DNA of 64,000 nt from Promineifilum sp. (GCA_020634335.1 JACKBY010000007.1:1-64000); one strand, 5' to 3'. Shown: positions 25,830 to 38,795, counted from the first letter of the stretch. Notes: generated by a model from the sequence alone, not told the origin. Translations and numbers: made by a program.

Positions 25830-27356
25830 CTAGTGCATTCCCCCACTCATCGATTCCTGCACCTTTTCCATCACGGTATCGAGGTTGAAGGCCGCCGGCT
25901 TCTGTCGCGGCGGAAAGTCGATAAATGATTGAATCTGCTGCGCCGTTAGCGCCTGAGCCGCGTATACGGCCGGCACGTGATCGAGCACCCAGTCCCAGTA
26001 AATAGTGGCGCTTTCGTCGGCCCTCTCAAATGGGTCGCGGCGCAGATTAAAGATCTTGGGTACGCGCAACTCCACAAATGGCTCGGCCCAGACCATCATC
26101 CCCTTGGCTCGCTGCTCCAAGAAGACCAACTTCCAGTCTTGGATACGAATAGCCACAATTTGGCCGTCGTCGTTGCTGTAGAAGAAGAACTTGCGCGGCG
26201 ACTCGTCGGTCTCGCCTTTGAGGTAAGGCAAGGTGTTGTAACCGTCGATGTGAACGCGGAAATGCTTATCGCCCGCCTGATAGCCCGCCTCCAGCTTGTC
26301 CACGATGTCGGGCTCCCCGGCCGCGGCCAGCAATGTCGGCAGCCACTCCTGATGAGTCATGATGCCGTTGCGCACGCCGCCCGCCTCGAACACGCCCGGC
26401 CAGCGGGCAAAGCACGGCACCCGATAGGCCCCTTCCCAGTTGGAGTTTTTCTCGCTGCGCCAGGGGGTAATGCCTGCGTCGGGCCACGTGTTGTAATGCG
26501 GTCCGTTGTCGGTCGAATATTGCACAATGGTGTCCCCGGCGATGTCAAGCTCGTCAAGCAGATCGAGCAGTTTGCCCACAGCCCGGTCATGCAGCACCAT
26601 CGCGTCGGCATAGAAACCCTGACCGCTGATGCCCTCGGCTTCCTTGGGTATACGAGTGCGGAAATGCATGTGGGTCGAGTTCCACCAGACGAAGAACGGC
26701 ACGCCGTCAGCATGGGCCTGACGGATGAACTCGATGGTGCGACCGGTTACATCGTCGTCGATGGTCTCCATCCGCTTTTTGGTCAGCGGACCGGTGTCCT
26801 CTATCGTCTGCTTGCCGACGCGGCCGAAGCGCGGATCCTCAGTGGCATCGTCCTCATCGCTGGCCTTCGTATGCAGCACACCACGCGGGCCAAAACGCTG
26901 GCGAAAGATGGGGTCCTTGGGATAGTCGGGGTGTTCCGGCTCTTCCTCTGCGTTCAGGTGATAGAGGTTGCCGTAGAATTCATCGAAGCCGTGGACGGTG
27001 GGCAAATACTCGTTGCGGTCGCCTAAATGGTTCTTGCCAAATTGGCCGGTACGATAACCCTGGGGCTTCAGCAGGTCGGCGATAGTCGGGTCTTCGTCCT
27101 GCAAGCCCAGGTCAGAGCCGGGAATACCGACCTTGGTCAACCCGGTGCGGATAGGATTCTGGCCCGTGATAAAAGCCGACCGGCCGGCGGTGCAACTCTG
27201 CTGGCCATAATAGTCGGTAAAGTCTAGTCCCTCCTTCGCCAGCCGGTCGATGTTCGGTGTGCGATAGCCCATTGTCCCCTGATTGTGACAACTGAGGTTG
27301 TACCAACCGATGTCGTCGCCCCAGAGGATGAGGATGTTGGGTTTTTTGTCGGGCAT
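25830..27356 (-). CDS. Arylsulfatase, type I (formylglycine-dependent)
   Basis: The 508-residue protein belongs to the alkaline-phosphatase-like sulfatases. Metal ligands Asp14-Asp15 sit in LWGDDIGW; the nucleophile motif is SCTAGRSAF with Cys55 in C-x-A-x-R, to be converted to formylglycine; later DNGPHYNT and WRSEKNSNWEGAYRVP complete the active site. It lacks a signal peptide, so it should act in the cytosol, or it is exported by an unusual route. AAGGAG 8 nt upstream supports the start. It lies 13 nt behind its presumed maturase in the same operon. The natural substrate is not known; the shape recalls family S1 arylsulfatases. Confidence 0.92.
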   Translation of the reverse strand: MPDKKPNILILWGDDIGWYNLSCHNQGTMGYRTPNIDRLAKEGLDFTDYYGQQSCTAGRSAFITGQNPIRTGLTKVGIPGSDLGLQDEDPTIADLLKPQGYRTGQFGKNHLGDRNEYLPTVHGFDEFYGNLYHLNAEEEPEHPDYPKDPIFRQRFGPRGVLHTKASDEDDATEDPRFGRVGKQTIEDTGPLTKKRMETIDDDVTGRTIEFIRQAHADGVPFFVWWNSTHMHFRTRIPKEAEGISGQGFYADAMVLHDRAVGKLLDLLDELDIAGDTIVQYSTDNGPHYNTWPDAGITPWRSEKNSNWEGAYRVPCFARWPGVFEAGGVRNGIMTHQEWLPTLLAAAGEPDIVDKLEAGYQAGDKHFRVHIDGYNTLPYLKGETDESPRKFFFYSNDDGQIVAIRIQDWKLVFLEQRAKGMMVWAEPFVELRVPKIFNLRRDPFERADESATIYWDWVLDHVPAVYAAQALTAQQIQSFIDFPPRQKPAAFNLDTVMEKVQESMSGGMH

Positions 27357-27369
27357 ACTGGGATCTCCT

Positions 27370-28767
27370 TCAAGACTTCATATTTCGATTGACCGCCGAC
27401 CGCGATTGCGGCGACGGCAGGCGCTGCGCGCCGGGGATAGGGGCTGGCCGGCCGTGACACAACTTGAACTTGCGACCGCTACCGCACGGACAAGGTTCGT
27501 TGCGGCTTGCTCCGGCGAAGGCCTGCTTCATAATGAGCATCACCTCTCGCGGGTCGCGGTCGCGCTGGATCAGCCCGGCCATGATCTTCATCGGAAAATC
27601 AACGTGGTGGAAAAACGCCTTGAACCCGGCGCACAGGTAGTTGAGGCCCGGCTCGCCATCAGGCGTCATCAGAAAGCGATTCTTGGGGCATTCGCCGTGG
27701 CAGGCGAAGCGCACGTCACAGGTGCGGCAGTAGGCAGGTAACGTATCCAACTTATCGCGGCCGAATTTGACCTGCCGCTCGGAAGCGACCAGCTCAATCA
27801 TGTGGGACTTGTCGATATTGCCCAGCAGATAGTCCGGCTCGACGAAGTGGTCGCAAGTATAGATGTCGCCGTTGTGCTCAATAGCCAGGCCCGTGCCACA
27901 AGTCTCGTTGAACACGCACATGCCCGACGAGGCCATACCCATCCAGTTACGCAGCGAAGCTTCGAAGGTCTGCACGAAGATGCGGCCCACATCGCGTGAC
28001 ACCCACTCGTCGAAGATGACGCTCAAAAAGCGGCCGAATTGTTCCGCCCCCACCGAGCGATCTGAGACGGCCGTGCCGCGCTGGTAAAGCGTTAGCCCGT
28101 CGTCATTGATTCGTTCGACCACGGGGATAAATTGCATCCAGTCGGTACCGGCCTCATCGCGCAGAAAGCGATAGACCTCCAGCGGGTAATCGCCGTTGAC
28201 ATGATTGACGGTGGTCAGCAGATTGTACTCGACGCCATGAGCTTGCAGGTGCCGCAAGCCACGCATTACCCTGTCGAATGTGGGCCGGCCACCCTTGTCC
28301 ACCCGGTAAACATCATGGAGTTCGCGCGGTCCGTCCAGGCTTAAACCGATGAGGAAGTTGTGCTCCTTGAAGAAGCTTGCCCACTCATCATCGATCAGCG
28401 TGCCGTTGGTCTGCATGGTGTGCAGGAAGGTCATGCCCGGCCGGCGGTACTTCTCGGCCAGGGCCATGGCCCGCCGATAGAAGTCCAGCCCCATCAACGT
28501 CGGCTCGCCGCCCTGCCAGGCAATGGTTACCTGATCAACCGTGTGGGACTCGATAAGCTGACGGATGTAGTTATCCAGCATCTCGTCGCTCATGCGGAAG
28601 GCGCTGCCTGGGTAGAAGGCCTCCTTATCGAGGAAAAAGCAGTAGGCGCAATCGAGGTTGCAGGCTGCGCCGGTGGGCTTGGCCAGCAGATGGAAGGCTG
28701 GCGGGGCGTTGGAAGGACGCGCGAGAGAAACCGGCCCCAAGACTGGTATGGCTTCGACTTGAATCAT
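27370..28767 (-). CDS. Anaerobic sulfatase-maturating radical SAM enzyme with C-terminal SEC-C
   Basis: The 465-residue protein has the radical SAM motif C-x3-C-x2-C (Cys36, Cys40, Cys43; GAACNLDCAYCFF) and a SPASM region with several Cys motifs (CVFNETCGTG, CRTCDVRFACHGECPKNRF), as in anSME, which oxidises the sulfatase Cys or Ser to formylglycine without oxygen. A SEC-C zinc motif (EPCPCGSGRKFKLCHGR; Cys426, Cys428, Cys437, His438) is fused at the end. It precedes the sulfatase by 13 nt, and the target motif there is C-T-A-G-R. The start is at 28767; GGGAG precedes it, inside a palindrome. Confidence 0.93.
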   Translation of the reverse strand: MIQVEAIPVLGPVSLARPSNAPPAFHLLAKPTGAACNLDCAYCFFLDKEAFYPGSAFRMSDEMLDNYIRQLIESHTVDQVTIAWQGGEPTLMGLDFYRRAMALAEKYRRPGMTFLHTMQTNGTLIDDEWASFFKEHNFLIGLSLDGPRELHDVYRVDKGGRPTFDRVMRGLRHLQAHGVEYNLLTTVNHVNGDYPLEVYRFLRDEAGTDWMQFIPVVERINDDGLTLYQRGTAVSDRSVGAEQFGRFLSVIFDEWVSRDVGRIFVQTFEASLRNWMGMASSGMCVFNETCGTGLAIEHNGDIYTCDHFVEPDYLLGNIDKSHMIELVASERQVKFGRDKLDTLPAYCRTCDVRFACHGECPKNRFLMTPDGEPGLNYLCAGFKAFFHHVDFPMKIMAGLIQRDRDPREVMLIMKQAFAGASRNEPCPCGSGRKFKLCHGRPAPIPGAQRLPSPQSRSAVNRNMKS

Positions 28768-28770
28768 GGG

Positions 28771-28784
28771 GACTCCCGGGAGTC
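28771..28784 (-). promoter_or_regulatory. Palindrome covering the ribosome site of the maturase gene
   Basis: GACTCCCGGGAGTC is a perfect 14-bp palindrome 3 nt before the ATG and contains the only Shine-Dalgarno-like GGGAG. In mRNA it could hide the ribosome site, or serve as an operator. No further regulation can be seen. Confidence 0.35.
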
Positions 28785-28990
28785 AAACACAGACCTGAAA
28801 GGTAGGCTATAAAGATACCGTCAGTCTGAATGTGGCGACGACTACTTGACGGGGCGTTCCAAACCCCTCTTCACTGTATAAAAGTTAGAAATTGGGCAGA
28901 AGACACAGGATTCGAGGCTAAGCTCGAAACCATAAGATTGACTTTACCAAATGACTGATGCGTCGTCAAGACAGCTAAATAGACAGGTAG

Positions 28991-29107
28991 GGTTTTTCAG
29001 TGGTCGAGGTATAGCGCCGGATTCTTATCCGACGGCCGAGAACGAGCAGGGTTGCGGATTCGGTTAAGAAACAGGCGCTACGGAGAGCGATCAATTACTG
29101 AAAAACC
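28991..29107. repeat. MITE-like element A with terminal inverted repeats and CCGG hairpin
   Basis: An 11-bp inverted terminal repeat, GGTTTTTCAGT at 28991-29001 and its complement at 29097-29107, encloses a second inverted pair TAGCGCC/GGCGCTA (29012-29018, 29074-29080) and a hairpin GCGCCGG..TCCGACGG. The core is very like that of the 42.7-kb element and of a hairpin at 58.2 kb. No transposase is present; there is no clear target-site duplication. The remainder of 28785-28990 and 29108-29207 shows no gene. Confidence 0.6.
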
Positions 29108-29207
29108 ATGAATAAACAAGCCATTTGTGGCGTTCGGGCAATCAAATGTATCTTATTAACGACTACTTTCAGATCGATAGACTCGCCCCTGCCATGCTCA
29201 GCAAAGC

Positions 29208-29254
29208 TTGACAATTCATTTATTTGATGTTAAACTATTAGATATCAAATCTAA
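29208..29254 (+). promoter_or_regulatory. Promoter and operator of the dioxygenase gene
   Basis: TTGACA (29208-29213), a 17-bp spacer and TAAACT (29231-29236) with an extended TGT form a promoter. Immediately downstream TTAGAT-ATCAA-ATCTAA (29238-29254) is a perfect 6-5-6 inverted repeat at the transcription start, and TTTGAT/ATCAAA (29223-29249) overlaps it. MarR/MhqR-type repressors use sites like this in front of related dioxygenase genes; which regulator binds is not known and no MarR gene is in the window. Confidence 0.65.
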
Positions 29255-29270
29255 TGAGGTGAGAGTTAAT

Positions 29271-30227
29271 ATGCAATTACATGGGCTTCACCACGTAACG
29301 GCCGTAACGGGTGACGCGCCCGGTAACCTGGCCTTCTACACCGGCGTACTCGGCCTGCGACTGGTCAAAAAGACAGTCAATCAGGACGATGTGTCTGCCT
29401 ACCATCTCTTCTACGCCGACAAACTCGGTAGTCCCGGCACGGATATGACCTTCTTCGACTGGCCGCGCACCGGACCCGACCGGCGCGGCACCGACAGCAT
29501 CATAGCCACTCACTTCCGGGTGAACGGCGACGCGGCATTGGAGTACTGGGTTGCTCGGCTGGGCGAGGCCGGTGTATCGCACGGGCCAATCGAAACGCTT
29601 AGCGGCCGCGCTACACTTCGCTTCGAAGACCCCGAAGGACAACGACTGGCGCTGGTCGACGACGGCGGTGAGTCTTTCCACGGCGAGGTATGGACAGGGT
29701 CAGGCGTGCCGTCGACCTTCGCTCTGCGCGGCTTCCACGCCGTTACCCTGAATGTGCCGCGTCTTGACCGCGTGGAGCCGATCTTCACCGATTTACTGGG
29801 GTTCACAGCCACCGACCGGCGGCCAAACCCAGACAACCCGGTCGAAGAGCTAACCGTCTACACCATGAATGGCGGCGGGCCAGGGCGCGAGGTTCACGTC
29901 ATCGCCCAACCCAACGCGCCGCGAGCCTGGCTCGGTCACGGCGGTGTTCACCACGTCGCCTTCCGCCTGCGCGATGACGCCGAGCAGCAAGCGTGGCAGT
30001 CCCGTCTGAACGAAGTAGGGCTGCCCAACTCGGGTATCATCGATCGCTTTTATTTCAAGTCACTCTATTTTCGCATCAGCAATGGCATCCTGTTCGAGCT
30101 GGCGACCGACGGTCCCGGCTTTGGCGCGGACGAAGACATCGACCGGTTGGGCGAGCGGCTGGCGTTGCCGCCATTTCTGGAGGGGCGGCGGGCGACGATT
30201 GAGGCGGGGTTGCGGCCGTTGGATTAG
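29271..30227 (+). CDS. Ring-cleaving-type dioxygenase, glyoxalase/VOC superfamily (MhqO-like)
   Basis: The 318-residue protein has two VOC modules. Module one begins LHGLHHVTAVTGDAPGNLAFYTGVLGLRLVKKTVNQDD, module two ALRGFHAVTLNVPRLDRVEPIFTDLLGFTATD. The metal ligands are His in HHVTAV, His in GGVHHVAFRLR and Glu in NGILFELATDGPGF, the usual set of 2-His-1-Glu of the ring-cleaving dioxygenases and quinone detoxification enzymes such as MhqO. The ATG at 29271 follows GAGGTGAG at 7 nt, so it is preferred to the upstream start at 29208. Substrate: likely a hydroquinone or catechol, not proven. Confidence 0.87.
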   Translation: MQLHGLHHVTAVTGDAPGNLAFYTGVLGLRLVKKTVNQDDVSAYHLFYADKLGSPGTDMTFFDWPRTGPDRRGTDSIIATHFRVNGDAALEYWVARLGEAGVSHGPIETLSGRATLRFEDPEGQRLALVDDGGESFHGEVWTGSGVPSTFALRGFHAVTLNVPRLDRVEPIFTDLLGFTATDRRPNPDNPVEELTVYTMNGGGPGREVHVIAQPNAPRAWLGHGGVHHVAFRLRDDAEQQAWQSRLNEVGLPNSGIIDRFYFKSLYFRISNGILFELATDGPGFGADEDIDRLGERLALPPFLEGRRATIEAGLRPLD

Positions 30228-30380
30228 ATATCGCTACGGCAAAATGGGTAAGCTGGACAACGTGGAATCTTGACACTCAATGAAAAGCTACACCAAAGTC
30301 GATTTGATGATACTATGCCCAATTCATGGTAAATTTTTCGAATTAGTAACGAACAACTCAGCAGGATGGAGAAAACCGGA

Positions 30381-31475
30381 ATGAAATGGAGTACGTCACT
30401 GGAGAAGGTGATAGTCGGTTGTCTCCTCATGGCGTTTCTAGCGTCGTGCCAAAACAATGAACCGGAAACATCTGTGGCCCAACTGACCGCAGTTCCGGAA
30501 CCACAAGCAACCATGGCGCATACGGCAACAGCTACGACCGTTCCCCCCACCCCATCGCCAACCAATACCTCCCAGCCCACACCTTCGCCCACTGCAACCC
30601 AGGAAGCAACCGTAACGCCAACCCCCGAACCCATGTTTACCGAACTGTTCATCATCCGAAAGGCCAACGATAATCTAAAAAATCCCGGCGGAATCGCCAC
30701 AGATAGCCAGGACAACCTGTATGTTTGGGATGCCGGCAATAGTCGCCTGCTCAAGTACAACAGTGATGGTGAATTACTGCAAAGCTGGGAAAGCCAGGGT
30801 AGCGGCGAAGGTGAATTCAATTCTCTGGGCTTTGGCGGCATTGCCATTGATAACAGCGACAACTTGTTTGTGGTCGACAATGGCAATCATCGTATTCAAA
30901 AGTTCGACAGCGCGGGCAGCTTTGTCACCCAATGGGGCAGCCGAGGAATGGACGACGGGCAATTCCAGCGGGCCATCGGCATTGCCGTAGACGATGATGG
31001 CCTTGTATATGTCACTGATGACGCCCGTCCGGAAATTCAGGTTTTCGACAGCGATGGAAACTTCATCCGCAAATGGGGCAGCCGCGGTAGTGGCGACGGG
31101 GAATTCCAACATCCCACAGGCATTGCGGTAGACGCCGATGGCAATGTTTACGTGGCCGACTATGAAAACAAGCGGGTGCAGAAGTTCGACAGCAGGGGGA
31201 ACTTTTTGCTAAGCTGGGGGATGACGGTCGATTCCGGGGGCACGCCGGAGGGGATTGGCGTGGACAATGACGGCCGTCTCTATATTACTGATTACGACCG
31301 CGGCCGTGTGGAAATCTACACCGCCGATGGTGGGTTTATAACGGCGTGGAGAGGAGGACCCAGCGTCCGTTTCAATCGCCCAGTGGCAGTTGACTTCGAC
31401 TCCGCCGGCAACGTGTATGTGAGCAATCAAGCGAGCAACTCTGTCCAAAAGTTTGCCCTTCCCCCATTACCCTGA
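30381..31475 (+). CDS. NHL-repeat lipoprotein
   Basis: From ATG 30381 (GGAGAAAA upstream, which itself overlaps the ATG at 30366) the protein has 364 residues. A lipoprotein signal ends in LASC (Cys23). A Thr/Pro/Ser-rich linker (about 30-85) follows, and then about six NHL repeats form a beta-propeller: examples are DNLYVWDAGNSRLLKYNSDGELLQSWESQGSGEGEF and GNVYVADYENKRVQKFDSRGNFLLSWG. Repeats are very regular. NHL propellers bind ligands or proteins and may be enzymatic. Attached to the outer leaflet of the membrane, it probably works outside the cell. Confidence 0.88.
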   Translation: MKWSTSLEKVIVGCLLMAFLASCQNNEPETSVAQLTAVPEPQATMAHTATATTVPPTPSPTNTSQPTPSPTATQEATVTPTPEPMFTELFIIRKANDNLKNPGGIATDSQDNLYVWDAGNSRLLKYNSDGELLQSWESQGSGEGEFNSLGFGGIAIDNSDNLFVVDNGNHRIQKFDSAGSFVTQWGSRGMDDGQFQRAIGIAVDDDGLVYVTDDARPEIQVFDSDGNFIRKWGSRGSGDGEFQHPTGIAVDADGNVYVADYENKRVQKFDSRGNFLLSWGMTVDSGGTPEGIGVDNDGRLYITDYDRGRVEIYTADGGFITAWRGGPSVRFNRPVAVDFDSAGNVYVSNQASNSVQKFALPPLP

Positions 31476-31495
31476 GGAACAACAGAAAGATCTCA

Positions 31496-31525
31496 GAGGG
31501 GCGTGCAGCAAGCGACACGCGCCTC
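31496..31525. terminator. Terminator between NHL lipoprotein and rRNA operon
   Basis: GAGGGGCGTG and CACGCGCCTC pair over ten bases with one mismatch and a 10-nt loop. It lies 20 nt after the lipoprotein stop and about 30 nt beyond the 5S rRNA end; on the minus strand a T-rich tail follows, so it most likely ends the rRNA transcript. Confidence 0.65.
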
Positions 31526-31556
31526 TTATAGTGGATTCTCTGAACAGAAAAAAGGC

Positions 31557-31676
<120 letters not shown>

Positions 31677-31801
31677 ACCTTTCTAACAAACAAAGGTTTT
31701 ATTCTGTTGGTAAGCTCAAAGAGCTTGTCCGTCAAGACTGAAATGATGAAGACACTGGGCTACGTCGTCGAACCTCGCGGTTCGCTTCCGAGCCAAAATG
31801 C

Positions 31802-34784
<2,983 letters not shown>

Positions 34785-35019
34785 ATATTCTCGCTCGTAC
34801 TTACATTGAATGCACGCTGTCGTGCATACACGTATCCCATGTGTCTTTCATCATATTCAGTTTTGAAGGTACCGGCCCGCAGCAATTGCTTGTTGCCTGC
34901 CGTTTCCAGCGAATCGCTGGTCTTCCAGCGTCAACCGCTGGTCGCCAAGTCGCTCGTTTCCGAGCGGCCCGCCGGCCAATTGTCAACGATAACAATTTAA
35001 CGATCTGAATGAAGGGACT

Positions 35020-35042
35020 AAAAAAGCCGGCCCATTGCCGGC
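35020..35042 (-). terminator. Intrinsic terminator within the 16S-23S spacer
   Basis: On the minus strand GCCGGC, a 5-nt loop and GCCGGC are followed by a run of six T residues (35020-35025). The rRNA transcript must read through this to make 23S and 5S. The spacer 34785-35160 also holds several short hairpins (CCAGCGAATCGCTGG; TGCACGACAGCGTGCA) and an isolated TTGACA, but no convincing internal promoter. Confidence 0.7.
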
Positions 35043-35160
35043 TCCCGGAGGATACCCACAATATGGCGCTGCCGCTTATCTAGTTGTTACCACCTTCACT
35101 ATGTGTTGCAAACGCTTTTTCCTCGACTACCCGCACGCGGCCGGGCGTTTGACCCAGTTA

Positions 35161-35233
35161 TGGAGATGAGGAGGCTCGAACTCCTGACCTCCGCCGTGCA
35201 AAGGCGGCGCTCTCCCAACTGAGCTACATCCCC
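35161..35233 (-). tRNA. tRNA-Ala (anticodon TGC)
   Basis: A 73-nt gene: acceptor GGGGATG pairs with CATCTCC, D-loop GTAGCTCAGTTGGGAGAGC, anticodon loop CTTTGCA with TGC, T-loop GTTCGAG. Discriminator base is A; the CCA end is not encoded. Standard place between 16S and 23S. Confidence 0.97.
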
Positions 35234-35240
35234 GACTAGG

Positions 35241-35314
35241 TGGGCCTGGTTGGACTCGAACCAACGACCTCTCCCTTATCAGAGGAACGCTCTAACCGGC
35301 TGAGCTACAGGCCC
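35241..35314 (-). tRNA. tRNA-Ile (anticodon GAT)
   Basis: A 74-nt gene: acceptor GGGCCTG with CAGGCCC, D-arm TAGCTCAGCCGGTTAGAGC, anticodon loop CTGATAA with GAT, T-loop GTTCGAG. No encoded CCA. It lies next to tRNA-Ala in the order seen in most bacteria. Confidence 0.97.
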
Positions 35315-35376
35315 GATCTGGGCGCTGAATGGGAATCAGCCGGTCGTTGCCGGGTGATCCTGCGTCGCTTGTTAAT

Positions 35377-37103
<1,727 letters not shown>

Positions 37104-37258
37104 TCTGGAGGTCGTCCGTTTAAAGAGTTTCCTCTCCGCCCTCTCGATTTTTTCAATTTGAGATAGCGACTCGGACAACAGGTTTTGCCCGTGTCCGTTT
37201 TCCCCATCTTCTCTTGTTATCTCGCGAGGTCGGCGTCCTTGCCCCACCAGGAATTCAT

Positions 37259-37286
37259 ATTATACTCGCTTTTGAATCCCTGTCAA
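37259..37286 (-). promoter_or_regulatory. rRNA promoter P2
   Basis: Minus strand: perfect TTGACA (37281-37286), a 16-bp spacer and perfect TATAAT (37259-37264), roughly 255 nt upstream of mature 16S. It is the strongest promoter seen in the window. Confidence 0.85.
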
Positions 37287-37415
37287 GACCCAATTTCATG
37301 CGTAATCTGCGGGTTTTCCGGTTCGGAAACCGCTTCTTGTCGCACTCTCTATTTTGTTTTACCGGTGTGCCGTGTATTTCGACGGCGACACCTCTACTTG
37401 GGTCAACAGTTGAAC

Positions 37416-37444
37416 AGTATATCCTGTGCGATTCGCCTTGTCAA
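37416..37444 (-). promoter_or_regulatory. rRNA promoter P1
   Basis: Minus strand: perfect TTGACA (37439-37444), a 17-bp spacer and TATACT (37416-37421), about 155 bp upstream of P2. Together they form a tandem arrangement usual for rRNA operons. The rest of 37004-37583 is leader with no gene. Confidence 0.8.
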
Positions 37445-37583
37445 TACCAATTTTCCAAATTCGTGATATTGCCTTGAATTCCTCCCCAGCAACCTGCCGG
37501 AGCGCTTCCAGGTGTCTCGACTGGCTGCGCACTTTACAGAGTAAAACGAGACCGCCACCGGACAAAAGGGGCTTGGACCACAA

Positions 37584-37618
37584 AAAGAAGCGCCAGGTCG
37601 TCATCCCGGCGCTTCTTT
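37584..37618 (-). terminator. Intrinsic terminator after holin-like gene
   Basis: An 11-bp perfect stem (AAAGAAGCGCC with GGCGCTTCTTT) and a 13-nt loop sit 36 nt beyond the stop of the minus-strand membrane protein gene, just upstream of the rRNA promoters; it would shield the rRNA operon from read-through. Confidence 0.85.
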
Positions 37619-37653
37619 ATGATGAATTAGCCTATTCGGCTAGAGGCCAATGA

Positions 37654-38049
37654 TTAGAGCAGAGCCAACAGCAATGCGGTCGTCGGATTCGCGTCGACGG
37701 GCAGCAGCAGGCCGATCAGCCAGGCCACGACGGCGATGGCGATGGCGGCGATGAGCGCGCCTACGAATCCTTGCACACGCATGCCGGGCACGAAGCGATC
37801 GGCTATCAGTAACACGACGGCCGCCACCACGAGGCTGACAAGAGCGCTAAACCATCCCGCGCCGATGGAAATCTGCAGCACGCTGACGAGTAACCAGTTC
37901 ACCAGCCAGGCCACCACCGCGATGACTGCGCCGGCGATGAAAGCGCCGACAAAGCCATCGACGGTCATACCCAGGTTCAGTCGGCCGACGATGTAAATGA
38001 CGACGGCGTATAGCACCAGGGCCACCAAAATGCTCAAAATGGTATTCAT
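37654..38049 (-). CDS. Phage-holin-superfamily-IV-like membrane protein (YvlD type)
   Basis: The 131-residue protein consists of four hydrophobic helices in two similar halves: LNLGMTVDGFVGAFIAGAVIAVVAWLVNWLL and FVPGMRVQGFVGALIAAIAIAVVAWLIGLLL. The GFVGA(F/L)IA motif is that of the phage_holin_4_2/YvlD family, found widely in bacteria without lysis role. The internal duplication is obvious. It would be an integral membrane protein of unknown function. Confidence 0.78.
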   Translation of the reverse strand: MNTILSILVALVLYAVVIYIVGRLNLGMTVDGFVGAFIAGAVIAVVAWLVNWLLVSVLQISIGAGWFSALVSLVVAAVVLLIADRFVPGMRVQGFVGALIAAIAIAVVAWLIGLLLPVDANPTTALLLALL

Positions 38050-38130
38050 GATTCAATCCTCCAATTGATTGTTAAAAAGACGACAACCCGGCGATCAATA
38101 CCGCAGGGCATAAAGTTTCCGCGTTCGTGA

Positions 38131-38265
38131 CTACGGTGGAGATTCGGTTGACGGGACCTCTTCCTTCATCGTCACCCCGACGCGACCATCGGCATCCAAA
38201 ATCGGTATACCGTGAGCCGGTCGCACGGAAACGTTGACATCCCTAATAACACCCTCCCTTCCCAT
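38131..38265 (-). CDS. Possible 44-residue protein (weak)
   Basis: An open frame of 44 codons begins at 38265 with GGAG 8 nt upstream and reads MGREGVIRDVNVSV, then RPAHGIPILDADGRVGV. It lies in the otherwise empty 38050-38370 stretch. I do not recognise the sequence; codon use is compatible with coding, but evidence is thin. It may be a remnant of a larger gene. Confidence 0.25.
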   Translation of the reverse strand: MGREGVIRDVNVSVRPAHGIPILDADGRVGVTMKEEVPSTESPP

Positions 38266-38370
38266 TGGTTACGCTCCGGTCGCAAATTAATTTCCGGCCG
38301 CGTGGCGTGACCTTCCAGATAGGCCAACCAGTCCTTTACACTCAGACCGCCGAGATCATTGTGGCGAGCG

Positions 38371-38496
38371 GTGACACTGGCCTGGGAGGTTGGCTATAAT
38401 TCCCGCGTGCTTCGCCGACTAAGAGAACATGTCGAGGAAAACGCATCACTCTTTCTGGAAAAGTGGTATAAACATCTCAAGTACAATATAGTATAG
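38371..38496 (+). pseudogene. C-terminal remnant of a DUF4160-like gene
   Basis: Frame 1 from 38371 reads VTLAWEVGYNSRVLRR and then LREHVEENASLFLEKWYKHL before a stop. This fits the end of DUF4160 proteins (usually VxLAW..GF...EL..I...VEEN...LLEAWHEYF). The open frame has no start codon back to a TAG at 38320, and the usual N-terminal half of about 40 residues cannot be found. It is followed 26 nt later by a DUF2442 frame, the normal DUF4160 partner. Confidence 0.55.
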
Positions 38497-38521
38497 TCCG
38501 GCGGCAACGTTAGCCGAAAAT

Positions 38522-38722
38522 GTGCTCTTCACCGAAGACGCCGTAATCGCGCGGCTCACCGACGGCCGCGAAGTCTCCGTCCCGTTGGAATGGTTCCCGC
38601 GCCTACGCCAAGCCAAGCGGGAACAACGCGAGTACTGGCGGTTGATCGCTCGCGGCATCAGCATCCATTGGGAAGATGTGGAAGAAGACATCGCGTTCAC
38701 CACGCTTTTGCGATCATTCTGA
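38522..38722 (+). CDS. DUF2442 family protein, possibly degraded
   Basis: The 66-residue frame contains LTDGREVSVPLEWFPRLRQA and REYWRLIARGISIHWEDVEEDIA, the conserved DUF2442 core; members are 70-90 residues. The only in-frame starts are GTG at 38522 and no earlier ATG; sequence upstream (SPAATLAEN) still looks like the normal N-terminus but is cut by a TAG at 38489. DUF2442/DUF4160 pairs resemble toxin-antitoxin modules, without proven function. This copy is probably inactive or recently shortened. Confidence 0.6.
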   Translation: MLFTEDAVIARLTDGREVSVPLEWFPRLRQAKREQREYWRLIARGISIHWEDVEEDIAFTTLLRSF

Positions 38723-38795
38723 CCCACGGCACAATCGCCACTGCCGCCGGCCTGTAGCGCAACCTGGGCAGGTTACCTTCTCTCGAGATTGACTC

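Noticed and set aside
25977..27026. 349-codon open frame on the plus strand
   Set aside because: Antisense to the sulfatase gene and without any recognisable domain.
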